Numbered from the stretch's first letter, positions 1-11,628 are shown. The stretch is 21,952 nucleotides of DNA from Bremia lactucae (GCF_004359215.1 NC_090619.1:5744266-5766217); one strand, 5' to 3'. The notes: generated by a model not told the origin, from the sequence alone. Numbers and translations are program-made.

Positions 1-18
1 TACAAAGATAGTCAGTTA

Positions 19-1046
19 ATGATGGTGCCGACGTTGGTCACAATGCGCAATGCAATTGTAGCAGGGGTGGATATACCACCGTCATTTCAGCAAGCACTCA
101 TCATCCTGTTACGCAAGAAAGAAGATTCCGCCGACACAATGGATTACAGACATATCTCGCTTTGCAGACGAGTTGCAAATTTTTGCGAAAGTATTGCATC
201 GAGACTGCAGAGGATTATACGTAAGCTCATCAGAAGCGCTCAAGAGGGGTTTATTGAAGGGCACCAGATGAGGAAGGCGGTGATGATGATGCTTACTCAG
301 TTAACGATGGCAACTTGTGACCCCGGGTAGCCGGCGGACGTCTGTCGTTTCATTCTGCTATTAAATTTCCGGGAGGTTTATGAAACAGTGAACCTAGAAT
401 TTCTACACGAGACGTTGCAGCGCTTCGGTTTGAGAGAGTGGTTCGTCGGGATAATCCGGCGCATGCACACCGGCACGAGCGCGACATTCGCGGTGAATGA
501 AGGGATCTCTGAGGCTGTCCCTGTGGAGTTCTGCATACGACAGGGTTGTTTACAGGCGCTCCTTACGATTCTTTATGGCCGCAGAAATCCTCAGCATTGC
601 GATCCACCAAGCAGAAGATTAGCAGCCCCCCCCCGGCCACTGGTATGGATACGAAGCAACACGTCTTAGCGGCTTTGTCGATGACTTAGCCATTTTCCTC
701 TCCCAAGCACAGCAGGTGCCGTTGGCAATGAAAATTGTCAAGCAATTTGGTACACGCTCGGTTTACGCGTACAGACCACGAAGAGAAAACTCATTTTTTT
801 AACAAGGAACAAAATCTGACGGAAAACGCAGGGCTTTCCGTGCTCCAGACACCGGACACGGTGCGGTGTTTGGGATACGAGATTTGGATAAGCGCTATAG
901 AGAACTACACTTGGGCTATACGGATAAACAAAGTCAGGCGACGGTCCACTCATAACAACAAAGGTCTCTACCAGCGTTGCAAATCGAGTGATGTTATTAA
1001 ACACTATAGTCCTGCCGTCTATCTCGTTCACCGCTGCAGTGTTTGA
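19..1046 (+). pseudogene. Non-LTR (LINE) reverse transcriptase, degenerate
   Basis: Three reading-frame pieces line up in the order of a LINE reverse transcriptase. The first (19-330) has the finger motif DYRHISL, where the family has YRPISL, followed by QEGFIEGHQMRKA, the usual Q-GFI-GR block. The second (388-669, same frame after a stop) has FCIRQGCLQALL, matching the GxRQGCPLSP block. The catalytic FVDD box lies at 674-685 in the next frame. The third piece (735-1046) has VRCLGYEIW, the conserved LG thumb motif. Frame changes fall near a run of nine C at 626-634 and near 780-800. No endonuclease is visible, and the element enters the window already truncated or begins left of it. With in-frame stops and at least two frameshifts it cannot make a working enzyme. 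The family assignment is by motif order only and the clade is not resolved. Confidence 0.8.
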
Positions 1047-1049
1047 GCA

Positions 1050-2950
1050 GCCTCAGGGGGCTGAGATTGAACTACAGCAGCTGTACAAACGCTTCTAATG
1101 GCGCCAGGCCATTGATCGGAACGAGGCCATTTGGATGTAGTAAGCATCAATGATCCTGAGCCGCCATAAGTTGAATCCGGCGTTATTGTTGACATTAAAG
1201 AAGCTAGGGTGGGGTCGATCTCTGTCGAAATCGCGATCAAGACCCGATACACGAAACACGCGCTGCAGCAGCTTACTCAGCGGCTGACAGGTATTTTGGC
1301 GCGTGGCGTCGGTGGACCTTTAGAGAGTGCTCTTCGTCGGCCGTGACGGCAGCGGGGCCATGCCTTACTCCGCGGGCGACACCTTGCCGCCGTCCGTTTA
1401 GATTAAGGCAAACACCGGGTAAACAGCTACTACAACTGTTGGGGGAGTGGCTCGAGCCGCCGGTGGGGTACTAACCAGTCTATGGGAATATGGTCTCAAC
1501 ACCCCCAGCGCGGGTGGCACAACGGGCCTGTAGCTGGCGGGAAAGCAACGAGGGAATTATCTCCTCTGCCGACTCGCTCCTTACGCCGGCGGAGGGTGCA
1601 GACGGCAGGCGAACAGAGGTGGACACTTTCTGGCAGACTTTTAGCTGGAGCAAGAATGCTTGGATACGGGACCACAAGGGCCAAATGCTCGATGTCGTCA
1701 CGTACAATCAAAATGGGTCGCCGATGAGCCTTCAGGTCACTTTGGCATACTACGATCTGGACCGACCGAATATGTGTCACATTTTACCACGCACAATCGG
1801 ACTTGACTGCCGCCACACATAAAAAAACGTTGTGAACGTGGGCAATCGCGGTATTTCTCGCTTCGCCAGCAATTTCGATCGATGCGGCGCTGGCCGCGAC
1901 GCCGCCGTTAAGACTCCGACAGCCACCAGCAGAGCTTGACGCTTTCAGCTAGGAGATACAACCGGATGGGCACATTATGTCTAGGTCATCACCCTGACCT
2001 AGACAGCCATCCGCCGATCCAGCTGGTGCATCACGAAAACGGCTTTTGATGGTCTCGTGTCTCAGCAGAAGGCGGCGATAGTCCAGCATCTTGCGCCGGT
2101 GGTATTTGCAGCGCATCGTGCCCTTCATCGCTTTCCATGGTGGTGCAAAGCGGCGGTGCGCAATGTACACCTACCGAAAGCACTCGGTAGGCAGCGATCT
2201 GGCGAACGATTGGTACGCAACTCAACAAGATGGAGCAATGGAGAGAGAACGGCAAGCGGCAACGAGCAGCGATGGATCACCTCACAAACCTGAAGTGACG
2301 AGGGGAGATTCAATTTTGACGAAGTTACCTTATTGGACCCCCGCACCCCTCGTAACACTAGGGGGAGTTCCGGCTTCAGGTCCTCCTCCTACCCAACTAC
2401 CACACACCTTCGGTGCGGGTTGGCAGGGCGGTCATCCACTGGATGGTTGTTCGTCTGCATATTAGCCTATCTCCGGCGATGTGTCATCGTACCGCCCTCG
2501 CGCTTGTGTCGGTCATACAGAAACGCTTATGCATCTGCTATGGTTGTGTCCAAGCGCAGCAGCATGTTGGGCAACGCTTGAAGTACACTGGACGTGTGAT
2601 TAGTGACCACAGAAGCGGTTGCGCGAGATGAAGACGTGCTGTGCAAGCCGGCACGGACCAGCAAGGTCATCACGAACACGATGGACCCAATTACACGAAC
2701 GGTACCCTGACACGAATTACCGCGGGGTGGTCTTAACAGCCAAAGGCGATGTGGATTTTAGGATTTAGCACTACGGCAGATCCAAGCGGTTGCACACCGC
2801 CAACATCGGCAGTCGGATCGTCTAGTCAAGGGAGCACGGTTACATACATTCCTGGACCTCATCCAACAAACTCCGAGCGCGATTCCCCGCGGCAGTGACT
2901 CGGCCGTGCAGAGCAACGGGAGCAGTAGCCACTTGCGCTCATTACCTGGT
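1050..2950. other. Unassigned, probably decayed LINE 3' part
   Basis: No convincing gene. Short open frames on both strands overlap each other and none carries a motif I recognise. Base composition (fairly GC-rich, dropping after about 2950) resembles the reverse transcriptase just upstream. This stretch is therefore plausibly the C-terminal or RNase H region of the same LINE, decayed beyond recognition. That is an inference from position and composition only. Confidence 0.3.
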
Positions 2951-5350
2951 TAAAGTCATTGCATATATCTTGCGCATAAGTTACCCACAACTAGCCAATC
3001 TGCTTCACCACCACAATTAAGAACAATATTAAACAAACGGAAAAATCCATGCGAAAAAAATGTTTACCGTGGATGATGTCCATACGTAATTATCAGAAGC
3101 GAGTGTCGCACCCAGTCACATTCCCTCAAAAGGAAATCACTAATACTTCACATTATCCTTTATTTTAAAAGAGGGGAGCTGCTATTTACCACTCACTTTT
3201 CGCTAGCTACCACTCATTCACCATCAAAACAATATTGAACAAACGCAAAGTTCGTGCAAAATCATAATCGTTGAAAAGTAGCCATATACTAAACTGCTTT
3301 GTAGCATTTACTGTAAAAAAGTTCGATTACAATCTCCAGGTACTGGGTCGCCTTCGCTGTGCTCAAGATGGTTCAGAACTGGCTTCTGCCCGAATTTTTT
3401 GAAGACACAATTTGATTCATACCTCCAGCGCTTGAGGCGATAAATGAAAATCATTTACTTTCAATTATTTCATGGTGGGGTGCCGTTAAGCAAAATGAGG
3501 TGCCGTTAACATCTCTCTTTCAAAAGGTATTATCATCTAAATCTCATTTAATATGTGACAGTCACGAGATAGAGACTAGTGGCCGAATTCTATCTTAACT
3601 TTAATTATGGTAAGGGAAGCACTTATTATTTCCATTATAAACATTTAAATCCTTTCGGTACCCCTTCTGTTCTCGAAGCGTTAAGTGCCTTCCTAAGTCT
3701 TGCGCGGTACTGTTGCTGTAACTTTGTGACGACTGCGGTCGGTCGACGTCGCGTGGGCCCGCAATAATTGCCTGTAGAAATTGTGCAGCTCCATCTCCGC
3801 CCATTTGTAGCTCAAAAGCTTGGGCGCATCCTATGAGTTCGCAGGGCCCAGTTCTTATCACCAAGTTCCAATTCCAATCTCGTAGCTCAGATACCTTATT
3901 ATCCCATTCGTGGGGGCCACATCGATGTTCACGTACTGCTCAAGAGCGACGGACCGGCCAAACCTAGCTTTACTGACTTGGCGGGTGGACATGAGACCCG
4001 ACGAAGCTTCAAATCCTGGAGAGCGTGAGGAATGTGCCGTACTATCTCGAGGAAATAATAAAATAGTATACAAACGCCGAAAAAGTGAATCTGCTCGGGC
4101 TGACCAGGGAACGGCAACCCGCAGAGATGAAGTTCCTGCTTGAGAGCAATTCCTTAAACCTACGCTACCAGTAGAGTAGAAATGGAGAGGATCGCATGTT
4201 CAAAAAGCAGGGTCCCATGGAAAATTTCAATTAATGTACAATACAATATCGGCGTTTGAAATTATTTTGTTTTCTCATAAAAACAAACTACAAGGTTGCT
4301 ATAAGTTGAACACGGAATAGGGTTTCTCGGAATTGTAAAGCAGTCCTGTCAGGCCGCCTGTCTCGAAACTTCGACGTAACCTACCCATATCATACGCACA
4401 TATTATCTTCATATGGTCCGCATTCGCAGTGCTGCTATCGGCTTCCCGTCTGCGCGCTTTAGGTTATGTGGTGTATTTTGAAATGGAGAGTATTGATCAT
4501 AAATAGTTATGTTAGTACAAGCTAGAAGCTAACGTGAAATGGTGAAATATCATGTGGGCGATTGGTTTATTGTCGACTGGATCATTAATCTCTTAGAAAT
4601 TTTCGATTCTGTAATGGCTGTAGCGGAGCTACCTCGCTCCTAAAGTCAGAGGAAGACTTTAGACTCAGAGAGTCACTTAGTTCTATTAAACTAATGGGTT
4701 TAACAAATCAGGGAGTCGTACAAGCTTTTAAAGCTTAACTAATTCTAATTCCAAGGATTCAGGGGTTCGTAGAACCAAGTGGCAACTAGTGCCCAAGAGG
4801 ATTTACCTTAGAAAGGCTTCTATCTCTTAAAGACACTTAACGCTTTAAAATCAAAAAGGGAACTGCACTTTATTTCATTATTTAAATCTAAAAACCTTCC
4901 CTAGCTAAATTTAAAATAGGTTTTGGCCGCCAGATTTATATCTGGTGGCGACCACATTTGTTACCTATAATAAATGGGATTTAAGTAACTAACTATTTTA
5001 AAATTAGAAAAAAGGGTATTTACTTATAAAGTTAATGTACCACAACAACGGTTCTCCAACCGATGTGTGCCCCATTACACTTGCAGTGCGAGCAAGATGA
5101 CCGATAAAGCTAAGAGAAAATAATACCAGCTGTCTTAAACCTTCCGAACACGGACAGCAGTTTGCATACAATAACAATCAATAAAACGACGCCATCCTCA
5201 GTCAGTAAACGCCTTGAAGTTGAAAATGTTAACGATGATGCTTTCCGAGCATTGCTGCCAAAACTGCGTAGAGTTTAATCCACTTTAGAACAACACAAAT
5301 CGTGATTATTGCACACTGTCAAAGTGGACAGGATGGGGGAATCAAGCAAT
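2951..5350. other. AT-rich unassigned region, old repeats
   Basis: No supported gene. Visible structure: a loose direct repeat around an AATATT(A/G)AACAAACG core (about 3028-3043 and 3231-3246); a short exact repeat GGTGCCGTTAA at about 3479 and 3500; and a small perfect hairpin with arms GCCGCCAGAT / ATCTGGTGGC-like near 4926-4950. Overlapping antisense frames at 3600-4117 have no recognisable motif. The composition suggests old transposon debris. Confidence 0.35.
4619..4970 (-). repeat. Possible diverged LTR fragment
   Basis: The stretch begins TGTAGCGGAGC and contains GTCAGAGGAAGACTTTAGA. This resembles the GCAGAGGAAGACT segment near the end of the TGTAACGGGG LTR family seen at 17076 and 20009. 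If real, it is an old minus-oriented relative of that family. The right end and any target duplication could not be located, so this stays tentative. Confidence 0.25.
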
Positions 5351-5359
5351 CTGACTACG

Positions 5360-6332
5360 ACCAACCTCATATGCGAGTTTGATGCTAAAGCGTGAGAGAA
5401 TCTTAACGCTTTTGGATGAGCGATTAGTTATCACACTAAAATTCCGTAACGCGATGGCAAGCGCACAGGACAAGCAAAAACAATACGGACCAACATGGTC
5501 GCAAAATCACTGATTGCTTTAGTGTGGGAGACAAAGTTTGTTCAACTACAGCTACTCTACCTTAAAAGGCAATTCCTGTATTACCTAGTGGTACTACAAC
5601 ACTACTACCGCGTTTCATCGAGCCATCTACGGTGGCCAAGGAGGTTAAAGAACTCAGTAATAGGCTCATCCTCCCGCCGTTTATGGATACGCACCCGTCT
5701 TTCTCGTGGGTCGTCTGAAACGATATGTTGATCCACAGGAGATCACATATTCCCATATGTCTTAGGAGACCGATGGTGACGCCGACCGTGAGTTGAGTGT
5801 CGTTCACGTGGGGGTGACGGGGAAGCTAAGTAGCTTTCAACCGACAACCCCCCCCTCCTTGAAGGGACTCGAGAGCGAGGATACCTGCGCGCTTGACGTG
5901 AGTCTGGCTACATCAGCTGCTCCAAAAGGTCCAGTCGAAGTTTCAGTATTTTATGACCCTAGCAATCCTTCGTGTGAACATCAAGGATCTCCGAAGTCAG
6001 TCGCAAAGCTTGACTGTTGAGAACCTGGATCCGTCGTTCAGCAGCGCTCTACGCCTGAAAGGAAGCAGGATAGGCAACCACGAGTTGTTTGTCCAACCGC
6101 CACTCCAATTGGAAGCCGCGTGCATTGGTAAATGCAGCTGTGTATTAACGCTTTCTTGTCGACAGGTTGCGGACCCACCGCTTCATTGAAGCATAAGCTT
6201 CATATCCTCGTCCAATGAACAGAAAACCCGGAGAGTTTTGACGCTTGGGAACCCGTCGACACTTTGCGCGTCGATGTGCCGGGACTGGTGTCTTCCTATG
6301 AAAAGGAGCACCAATTGAAGGTTTTCCGCTAG
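5360..6332 (+). pseudogene. Ty3/gypsy pol C-terminus with chromodomain, copy 1 (decayed)
   Basis: This segment is collinear with the better preserved copy at 13380-14365. Shared landmarks are ATGGCAAGCGCACAGGACAA at the start of the tether region (5455), the CGTCTGAAACG...TATGT block (the SRLKRYVDP motif), and the GAGACCGATGGTGACGCC segment. At the end is a chromodomain relic: in-frame reading at about 6200-6332 gives ESFDAWEPVDTLRVD and ends at TAG. Copy 1 is cut by stops and frameshifts throughout and its integrase core is missing. In the family this region binds chromatin marks and steers integration. Here it is only a fossil, useful as a comparison for copy 2. The left boundary is where similarity to copy 2 fades and is uncertain by about 50 bp. 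Confidence 0.75.
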
Positions 6333-6399
6333 TTCCAAATGGACTAGCAGGAGCAGATTAATGAAGGAAAGCAGGGGGTACCTTGCCGTCCATGAGTTC

Positions 6400-7365
6400 T
6401 CTCACATGCGAAATAGTGCGATTGATTTGCTGCTACCATTGTTTTGCCATATCTGAATGTGGCTGAACACGGCTCAGTACTGGCCGGCTGTTTCTTTCGG
6501 GCTCAACGCGACCATTCTACGAGTGGTAGACGTCATAAACTTATGAGTGCCAAAGTGGCGCGCTCTGAATCGACGCACTAATTCCACCCGAACGTGGCCA
6601 TTTGAATGGAGGTGGCATATGTAGTTTGCCACCAATCACATAGCCATTTGCGAGCTTGTGACACCGACAGGACAATCGTCAGTTCAGCTTTATGCTCAAC
6701 GTCCTGCGTCAGAACTCCATTGTGAATGGTCTGAACGACAGATGTTGATTTTACTCAACCGAGGAACCAGATGCACTTTTATGGGCAGTGCTCTCATAAA
6801 TGGTCGCTGGGCTAGTTTATTTGGCGCAGACGACGAGACAATTTTCTTGTTGACGTGAGGAAAGTTTGTCTTTGCATCGTTAGGTGTTTTCATGTTTTAA
6901 ATAATGGATGAATTCTGGATGGGCATTTTTGCGCCACCATCCTTCCACATTAGCTCGCTGACTTTATCAACGCTTTGCGGTGATGGCAGCGTGTCGACTC
7001 ATTACAGTCGACAATGAGCGACGAAACTTAATCCTTACGTTGCGAGCGAGATGGATGATTGTGCTTATTGACAGCGCGATGGCAGCAGTAGCTGTCGGCG
7101 TTATAATCGTGACACTAGGCGACAGCGGCATATTATCGCTGCGCATTGGCTTTGGTATGGTTGTGTGGGTGTCTTGCAGACTACCCGCTAGTTTTGCCCC
7201 TTTTATAAGGTGGCATTAGGGGTGCCGTGTGAATAATATACCCTAATTGGTGTACACACTGGTCGTTTGAGGAGTCTATGAGAGGGCTTTAGCGGCGCAT
7301 CGGAGACGGCTCGCTGTCCCTCGTTCCTCCCGTTGACGATGCTTACGAAAATATAATCGTTCTTT
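6400..7365 (-). pseudogene. Antisense ORF relic of gypsy copy 1
   Basis: Between the chromodomain stop and the polypurine tract this region matches the antisense ORF of copy 2 (14442-15380) in order and content. Shared stretches include GCCATTT(G/A)(A)ATGGAGG at about 6597, CTTTTATGGGCAGYGCTCTCAT at 6776-6797, GCAGACGACGAGACA at 6827-6841, and GGATGGGCA near 6918. Here it is heavily broken: only short pieces stay open on the minus strand (for example 6893 down to 6696). Just inside the polypurine tract the minus strand reads LKERLYFR and then HRQREER, against FKNQFTFL and SKRREEL in copy 2. That is weak protein-level agreement. The product is unknown. Confidence 0.6.
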
Positions 7366-7378
7366 AAGAGGGTGGTGC
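7366..7378 (+). other. Polypurine tract of gypsy copy 1
   Basis: AAGAGGGTGGTGC lies directly before the LTR start TGTAACGGGC. Copy 2 has the corresponding AAAGGGGTGGATGG at the same place. It would prime plus-strand DNA synthesis and marks the following repeat as a 3' LTR. Confidence 0.7.
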
Positions 7379-7605
7379 TGTAACGGGCTAAATGCCTTAT
7401 GTTACACGCCCTTCAAGCACACTTAACGTTGATGTCAATTAGATCGTGTGAAGTGAATTGATCTGTCTCGGGTAAGGCTCCCAAGGTGACCCTCCCTTGT
7501 GTATGTAATGCACACAGATGCATTCGCATTAAAGGGGATGACATCTGACATCATCTACGAATTAGAGTATTAAAAGTAACACGTTCGCCCTGAACGGGTG
7601 CACAT
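7379..7605 (+). repeat. Gypsy 3' LTR, copy 1, truncated
   Basis: It starts TGTAACGGGCTAAA and follows the LTRs at 10671 and 15419 through the landmarks TGTTACAC, CTCGGGT, the CCCTTGTGTATGTAATGCACA block, GATGCATTCGCATTA and GGGGATGACATCTGACATC. Similarity fades at about 7595-7610, far short of the 533-536 bp full length. The 3' half is lost at the junction with the inverted repeat that begins near 7643. Confidence 0.7.
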
Positions 7606-7642
7606 CTACAGAGGTGGCGTCCAATCATTAGAAAAAGAGGTT

Positions 7643-7860
7643 TGCGCACCGTGTACTAGGAAGTAAGTTTAATACTGATATATATTTCTTATAATTCATT
7701 AAAAAGGCTAATAGTATATCTAATATAACTAAATTTAGAAGGAGATCTATTTCAATCTCTTATGGCAGCCACTATGGCCACAGACATTACTTAATACTAC
7801 GGCCACAGACAAAACTACTATGGCCACAGACATGACCACAATTTTGCTAACTTCACTACT
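7643..7860 (-). repeat. Left arm of inverted repeat with 18-19 bp minisatellite
   Basis: The outer end TGCGCACCGTGTACTAGGAA is the reverse complement of 12394-12415. Further in, units of TGTCTGTGGCCATAGTAGT (read on the minus strand) occur about three times at 7777-7835. The right arm has five to six units. The two arms face each other across about 4.4 kb holding a MULE transposase and a VPS4 pseudogene. Two readings are possible: terminal inverted repeats of the MULE, or two oppositely oriented fragments of a gypsy LTR subfamily. The right arm continues into clear LTR similarity, which favours an LTR origin of the sequence. The placement favours terminal repeats. Confidence 0.6.
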
Positions 7861-8179
7861 TAATTATGTTGAAGATGCCATAAATAGAAAAATGGCCAAT
7901 GAATACTAAGTCACATCGGATCTTACCTCCCAATTCATATCATATAAATGAGGATAGATAATTTTGATTATAAGCGACACAATAACACCTACTAACACAT
8001 CTAACAACTGAAAGACAAGCACAACATTCCATCTTAATTGATTTGATGTGACCATAATTACATTAAACAAACACGTTTAGAAATAGAGAGCAGATTTGGA
8101 TCAACCCATTTTTAACGCAAATTTGTAAATTATAACACAAATCGAGCTAGATAACCGCAGCACTTTCAGCAGGCATGTC

Positions 8180-10320
8180 ATGGAAGAACATATGAATGTG
8201 GTAGCTGCTGCAAATGGCTATGAAATAGTCACCAAGTCCTCATGCAAGCAACGAAATGGACAACAAGTTGTGCACTATAAATTCGTATCGTGGAGGCATA
8301 GTTCGGAATCGTCACGAACTTGTCTAACAAATAAAAATTCGAAGGCGAAAGGCAGTGCACTCAGTGGCTGTCCTTTCAAAAGTGTTGCACAGGAATCGAA
8401 AGCTAAAGCTATGCGTCATGGTTGAGTGTGTTCACCAAGGAATTTAAAGTTCACATTAACAATCTTCTCCCAATTACAGACGGCACCTGGTCCTTTTCAA
8501 TTACATGCGAATATCATAACCACGAACCTTCCACCGCTAGGACCGCTCATTCAGTTCACACTCGTACCTCCGAGTCTTAAGAGAGAAAAATTGCTCGGCA
8601 ATTTCAATCTGGTTTGAAAGCAAGGCATGTTAAAATTATCATGCGAGAGCAAGGTCAGCAATTGGAACTCACTAAGCGAAAGCTCTGTAATTTGAAGCGA
8701 AAAAAAATAGTCAGGAAACTCGATGGACGAACTCAAATGGACATGCTGTTCAAAACCTTCACGGACTTTGGGTTTAAAATAAATATAAAATAGATTACAA
8801 TGGGCGCATCACACATGTGTTCTTCGCTCATCCAGAGAATGTGGACTCATAAGAAAGAACTTCGACGTCTTGTTGCTAGATTGCACCTATCAAACAAACA
8901 AGACGAAATTTCCTTCGCTCCGCGTTGCTTGAAATACATGCTATATTCCACGTTCTTGGCGGCCTTCGTTCTTATGAAGATCGAGGATAATGACTCGTAA
9001 GTTACCACGAACAACTTATTCCGACGACTTCATCACGCCTTACCATCAACCGAAAGTATTTATTATTGGCTGAGAGCTTATTCTATTGAATGTTTGCGGA
9101 TGCTGTTTCCTTTGGCAACTATCCTGCTTCGCATTTGACACATTGAGAAGAACGTCGTCGCCAAAGCAAGCCCCATTTTACTGGAAAGGATGTCGAGTGG
9201 AAAGCATTTTCGAAGGATTAGAGATCGGTAACGTACCATCCGTTGTTTGTGATCAGTAATTCCATCACATTCTAAGTCATTCCTTGTTGTGCAGATGGTT
9301 AACTCAACCACTATCGCGGAGTTCGATGTAAATTGGGACGTTTTTCAACTCATATAGACAGAACGCTACACGGAATCTGTGGATTATCTAGCCAAGACGT
9401 GGATCGACCTCCAGCATGAAATTTCTTCGATAATGGGTAAATTTGATTCGACACTTCGGTCACACAGTCACTCTACGCGAAGAAGGGGCCCACTATATCT
9501 TGAAAGAGTTCATCGCAAGTTGCATGGAAAATATGTTTGGGTGTTGCGAGCAAATAGTTTAGTCCATATTCCAGATCGAATTCACCACGGTGCTGGCGTA
9601 TCAGCATGGAAAATTACCTTTCGCGCAGCCTACCCCACGTGGTGATATATTTCAACATATCAAGATCTCATATTACACCCTTCGATAAATAGTTAAACAG
9701 GTGAGTTTATAACATTCCTTTCATCCTGCGTTTTTTCTTAATCACTAAGGTTTGCAATGACAGCTGGAGAAAGCACGACGACCAATGGCAACCGGCGCGA
9801 AGTCATGCTCTTCTGCTTTTGCTACCATCTGGGGAATTCTTTGCGAATATCAGTTGCGGCAGATCATCGCAGGCGGGAGGAGGCTTGAATTGAACTGCTT
9901 TGATGTTCATTGGCACCTTCATCAACTCCCTTCAGTACGACCTCCAGTTGCAGGCCACCCAGATGATGCTTTGCCAGTCATTTTCGAAATATTACGAGAC
10001 GATTTCAGCATCCTGCCTCGATACCAGGAAGTGACAGTCTTGGACGATCTGGAAGACTTATCACATGTAATTCTCGGTGATTGGTTATTTTCCGTTTGAA
10101 ATTTCGATGGGTACTAACGCTGTCTAAATAAGCAAACACCACAAGTTCTAGAAGAACCGGAAGTTACTCGAACGAGAGGAAGACCAAGCGGAACGAGTAA
10201 CAAGACCTCGACGCGACGAGTCCCTTCACAATTGAATCAGTGGTGGGAATGACTCTTAGGAAAAGAAAGGCGCCGACTTGCGGCGTTTGTCATCAAACGA
10301 AACACCGACGCTCACCTGCA
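8180..10320 (+). pseudogene. MULE (Mutator-like) transposase, decayed
   Basis: Pieces in shifting frames follow the family's domain order. (1) An N-terminal zinc-binding module: NGYEIVTKSSCKQRNGQ and SGCPF at 8180-8425, then EYHNHEPS with HNHEP at 8515-8529. (2) The start of the MULE transposase domain: THVFFAHPENVDS at about 8811-8849, then RKNFDVLLLDCTYQTN at about 8852-8899, whose DCTY holds the first catalytic Asp. (3) HIEKNVVAKA at about 9140-9170, the WHIxKNV block with its Trp codon now TGA. (4) GHTVTLREEGAHYILKEF at about 9460-9515, the region of the catalytic Glu (SRxEGAH-LK in the family). (5) A SWIM-like block at about 9808-9930 ending CFDVHWHL. (6) A tail with RGRPSG and a CGVCHQTKH knuckle near 10270-10310. 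A GTGAGT...CTAAG intron is possible at 9701-9749. Many stops and frameshifts make it inactive. The usual length of about 700 residues fits the span. Confidence 0.85.
9701..9749 (+). other. Possible intron in MULE transposase pseudogene
   Basis: A 49-nt segment starts GTGAGTTTAT, is T-rich in the middle and ends CACTAAG, between the catalytic region and the SWIM-like block. It fits the short GT-AG introns of oomycetes. The flanking exons are too decayed to prove splicing. Confidence 0.4.
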
Positions 10321-10624
10321 GCGTGCCTCGTTAATGTACAGAGCCAAGGTCAATCATTCGCAACAATTGAGCTTCATCCTAAAGAACATTTTAAACAACA
10401 ATAGCGATCATTCCAACACCCGACTCTTAAGAGTATTTTTTAATAATCTACCATATATAGATATTAGAAAACAACCCCGTTATTCCGGGCACCCTTCAGT
10501 TTTTTCTGCTACTGCTGTGAAATGGGCAACGCTTAGCTCGTTCGGTGTGTCGCCCAGATGAATGCCTAGCATACTTTGCGTTCATTGACTTCAGGAAGCG
10601 GAATGTAAATCAGGTTTTGCAAAC

Positions 10625-11223
10625 CTGTAAGTATTTACAATCAGCTGAAATTCACATTTATGACCAAATATGTAACGGGCTGAAGTTGCCCTATTGTTAC
10701 ACAGTCCCCATTAAGTACACTTGGTGTACTTGAGGGAATAGTCATTTACTTAGAAGAAGTAATTAGACCCAGCACTCGGGTGTGGTTCACATTTGTGACC
10801 AACCCTTGTGTATGTGATGCACATGGGTGCATTCACATTAGGAGGGATGACGCCTAGCGTCATTCGTTACGCGAGGTATCAAGAAAAATACGCTAGCAAT
10901 ACATATTAAGTGTTATCTATAAAGATGACATTTTGATTGGTAAAAATAGATATTTACATTTAATGTGATTCAATATAAATGAATCTGAAAACTACTTCCT
11001 ACTTAATTTGTGCGCACGAGGAGCTGGATGACCGGCCCCGTGACGACACTTGACTAAAGTACTTAGTGCGTTAGGTGAGATCGTCGCTAACGCGCCCACC
11101 ACAACTACCTCACTGCACGCAAGAGAAACTGGTTAAATTGCTTCCTCGCTGTGCTACGGTGTGTGTCTAAGTAGAGCGTGACCGCATTACGACGTGCCCG
11201 CCTACAAAATATACAGAATTTAC
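10625..11223 (-). other. VPS4 pseudogene intron 2, enlarged by an LTR
   Basis: On the minus strand the donor is GTAAAT (11223 downward) and the acceptor TTACAG (ending 10625). Exon sequence on both sides joins to read RRRFAKP, the RRRF block VPS4 has at this place. Without the solo LTR and one target-site copy the intron is 58 nt. The exact splice dinucleotides and the preserved frame at the junction make this the clearest intron in the window. Confidence 0.75.
10671..11206 (+). mobile_element. Solo gypsy LTR with perfect 5-bp target duplication
   Basis: This 536-bp repeat starts TGTAACGGGC and ends GCCCGCCTACA, a short imperfect inverted pair. It matches the 3' LTR at 15419-15951 along its whole length. 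It is flanked by AAATA at 10666-10670 and again at 11207-11211. There is no polypurine tract before it and no primer-binding site or internal sequence after it, so it is a solo LTR left by recombination between the two LTRs of a full insertion. The insertion is inside intron 2 of the VPS4 pseudogene, so it came after that copy existed. Confidence 0.9.
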
Positions 11224-11565
11224 CGCCGTCTGAGTGCTGGAACAAGTCGTATGGTACATTCGTTGCGCCGAGCACTAATACGCGTCATGCTTGTTGCCAT
11301 GCTTTGCTTCTGAATTAATTTTTTTTCGGCGTCAGATCTACTCGAACAGAGAGCGAGTGAATTTCATCTATGAGAACGTATAGCAGACCTTTTCTCTCGC
11401 GCCAAATTAAAAAGTGTTTTAGCCAGCATACAAGACAAACGTCAATTAGTTTAGCTGTCACCTTACCACTTTGACACCAAGCTGGCAGATAAAACGGCAA
11501 AAAAAACTGGCATTTTCTTTCGTTGCCTAGGCCTGAGCAAGATACGACTTGCCTGTTTTTGGCGA

Positions 11566-11628
11566 CTAGTAGTAATAATTGCAACAGATTGAAGCGTGAA
11601 CCACATAGAATCAATACAGCTCCTACAC
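11566..11628 (-). other. VPS4 pseudogene intron 1
   Basis: On the minus strand GTGTAG...TACTACTAG, 63 nt, separates GIL-RY from the TGKSYLAQA Walker A remnant. The family has an uninterrupted GILLYGPPGTGKSYLAKA there. Joining across it nearly restores the family reading, with one extra base. The exact donor could shift by one nucleotide. Confidence 0.55.

Noticed and set aside
2091..2465. 124-codon plus-strand ORF and overlapping frames at 1480-2630
   Set aside because: Overlapping open frames of similar size on both strands in a GC-rich decayed region, with no motif, no good start context and no homology to the rest of the window.
3601..4117. Minus- and plus-strand ORFs of 60-90 codons
   Set aside because: They overlap one another in several frames and show no domain. 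The region looks like old repeat debris.
9078..9311. 77-codon minus-strand ORF
   Set aside because: Shadow of the MULE transposase, whose HIEKNV block reads on the plus strand here.
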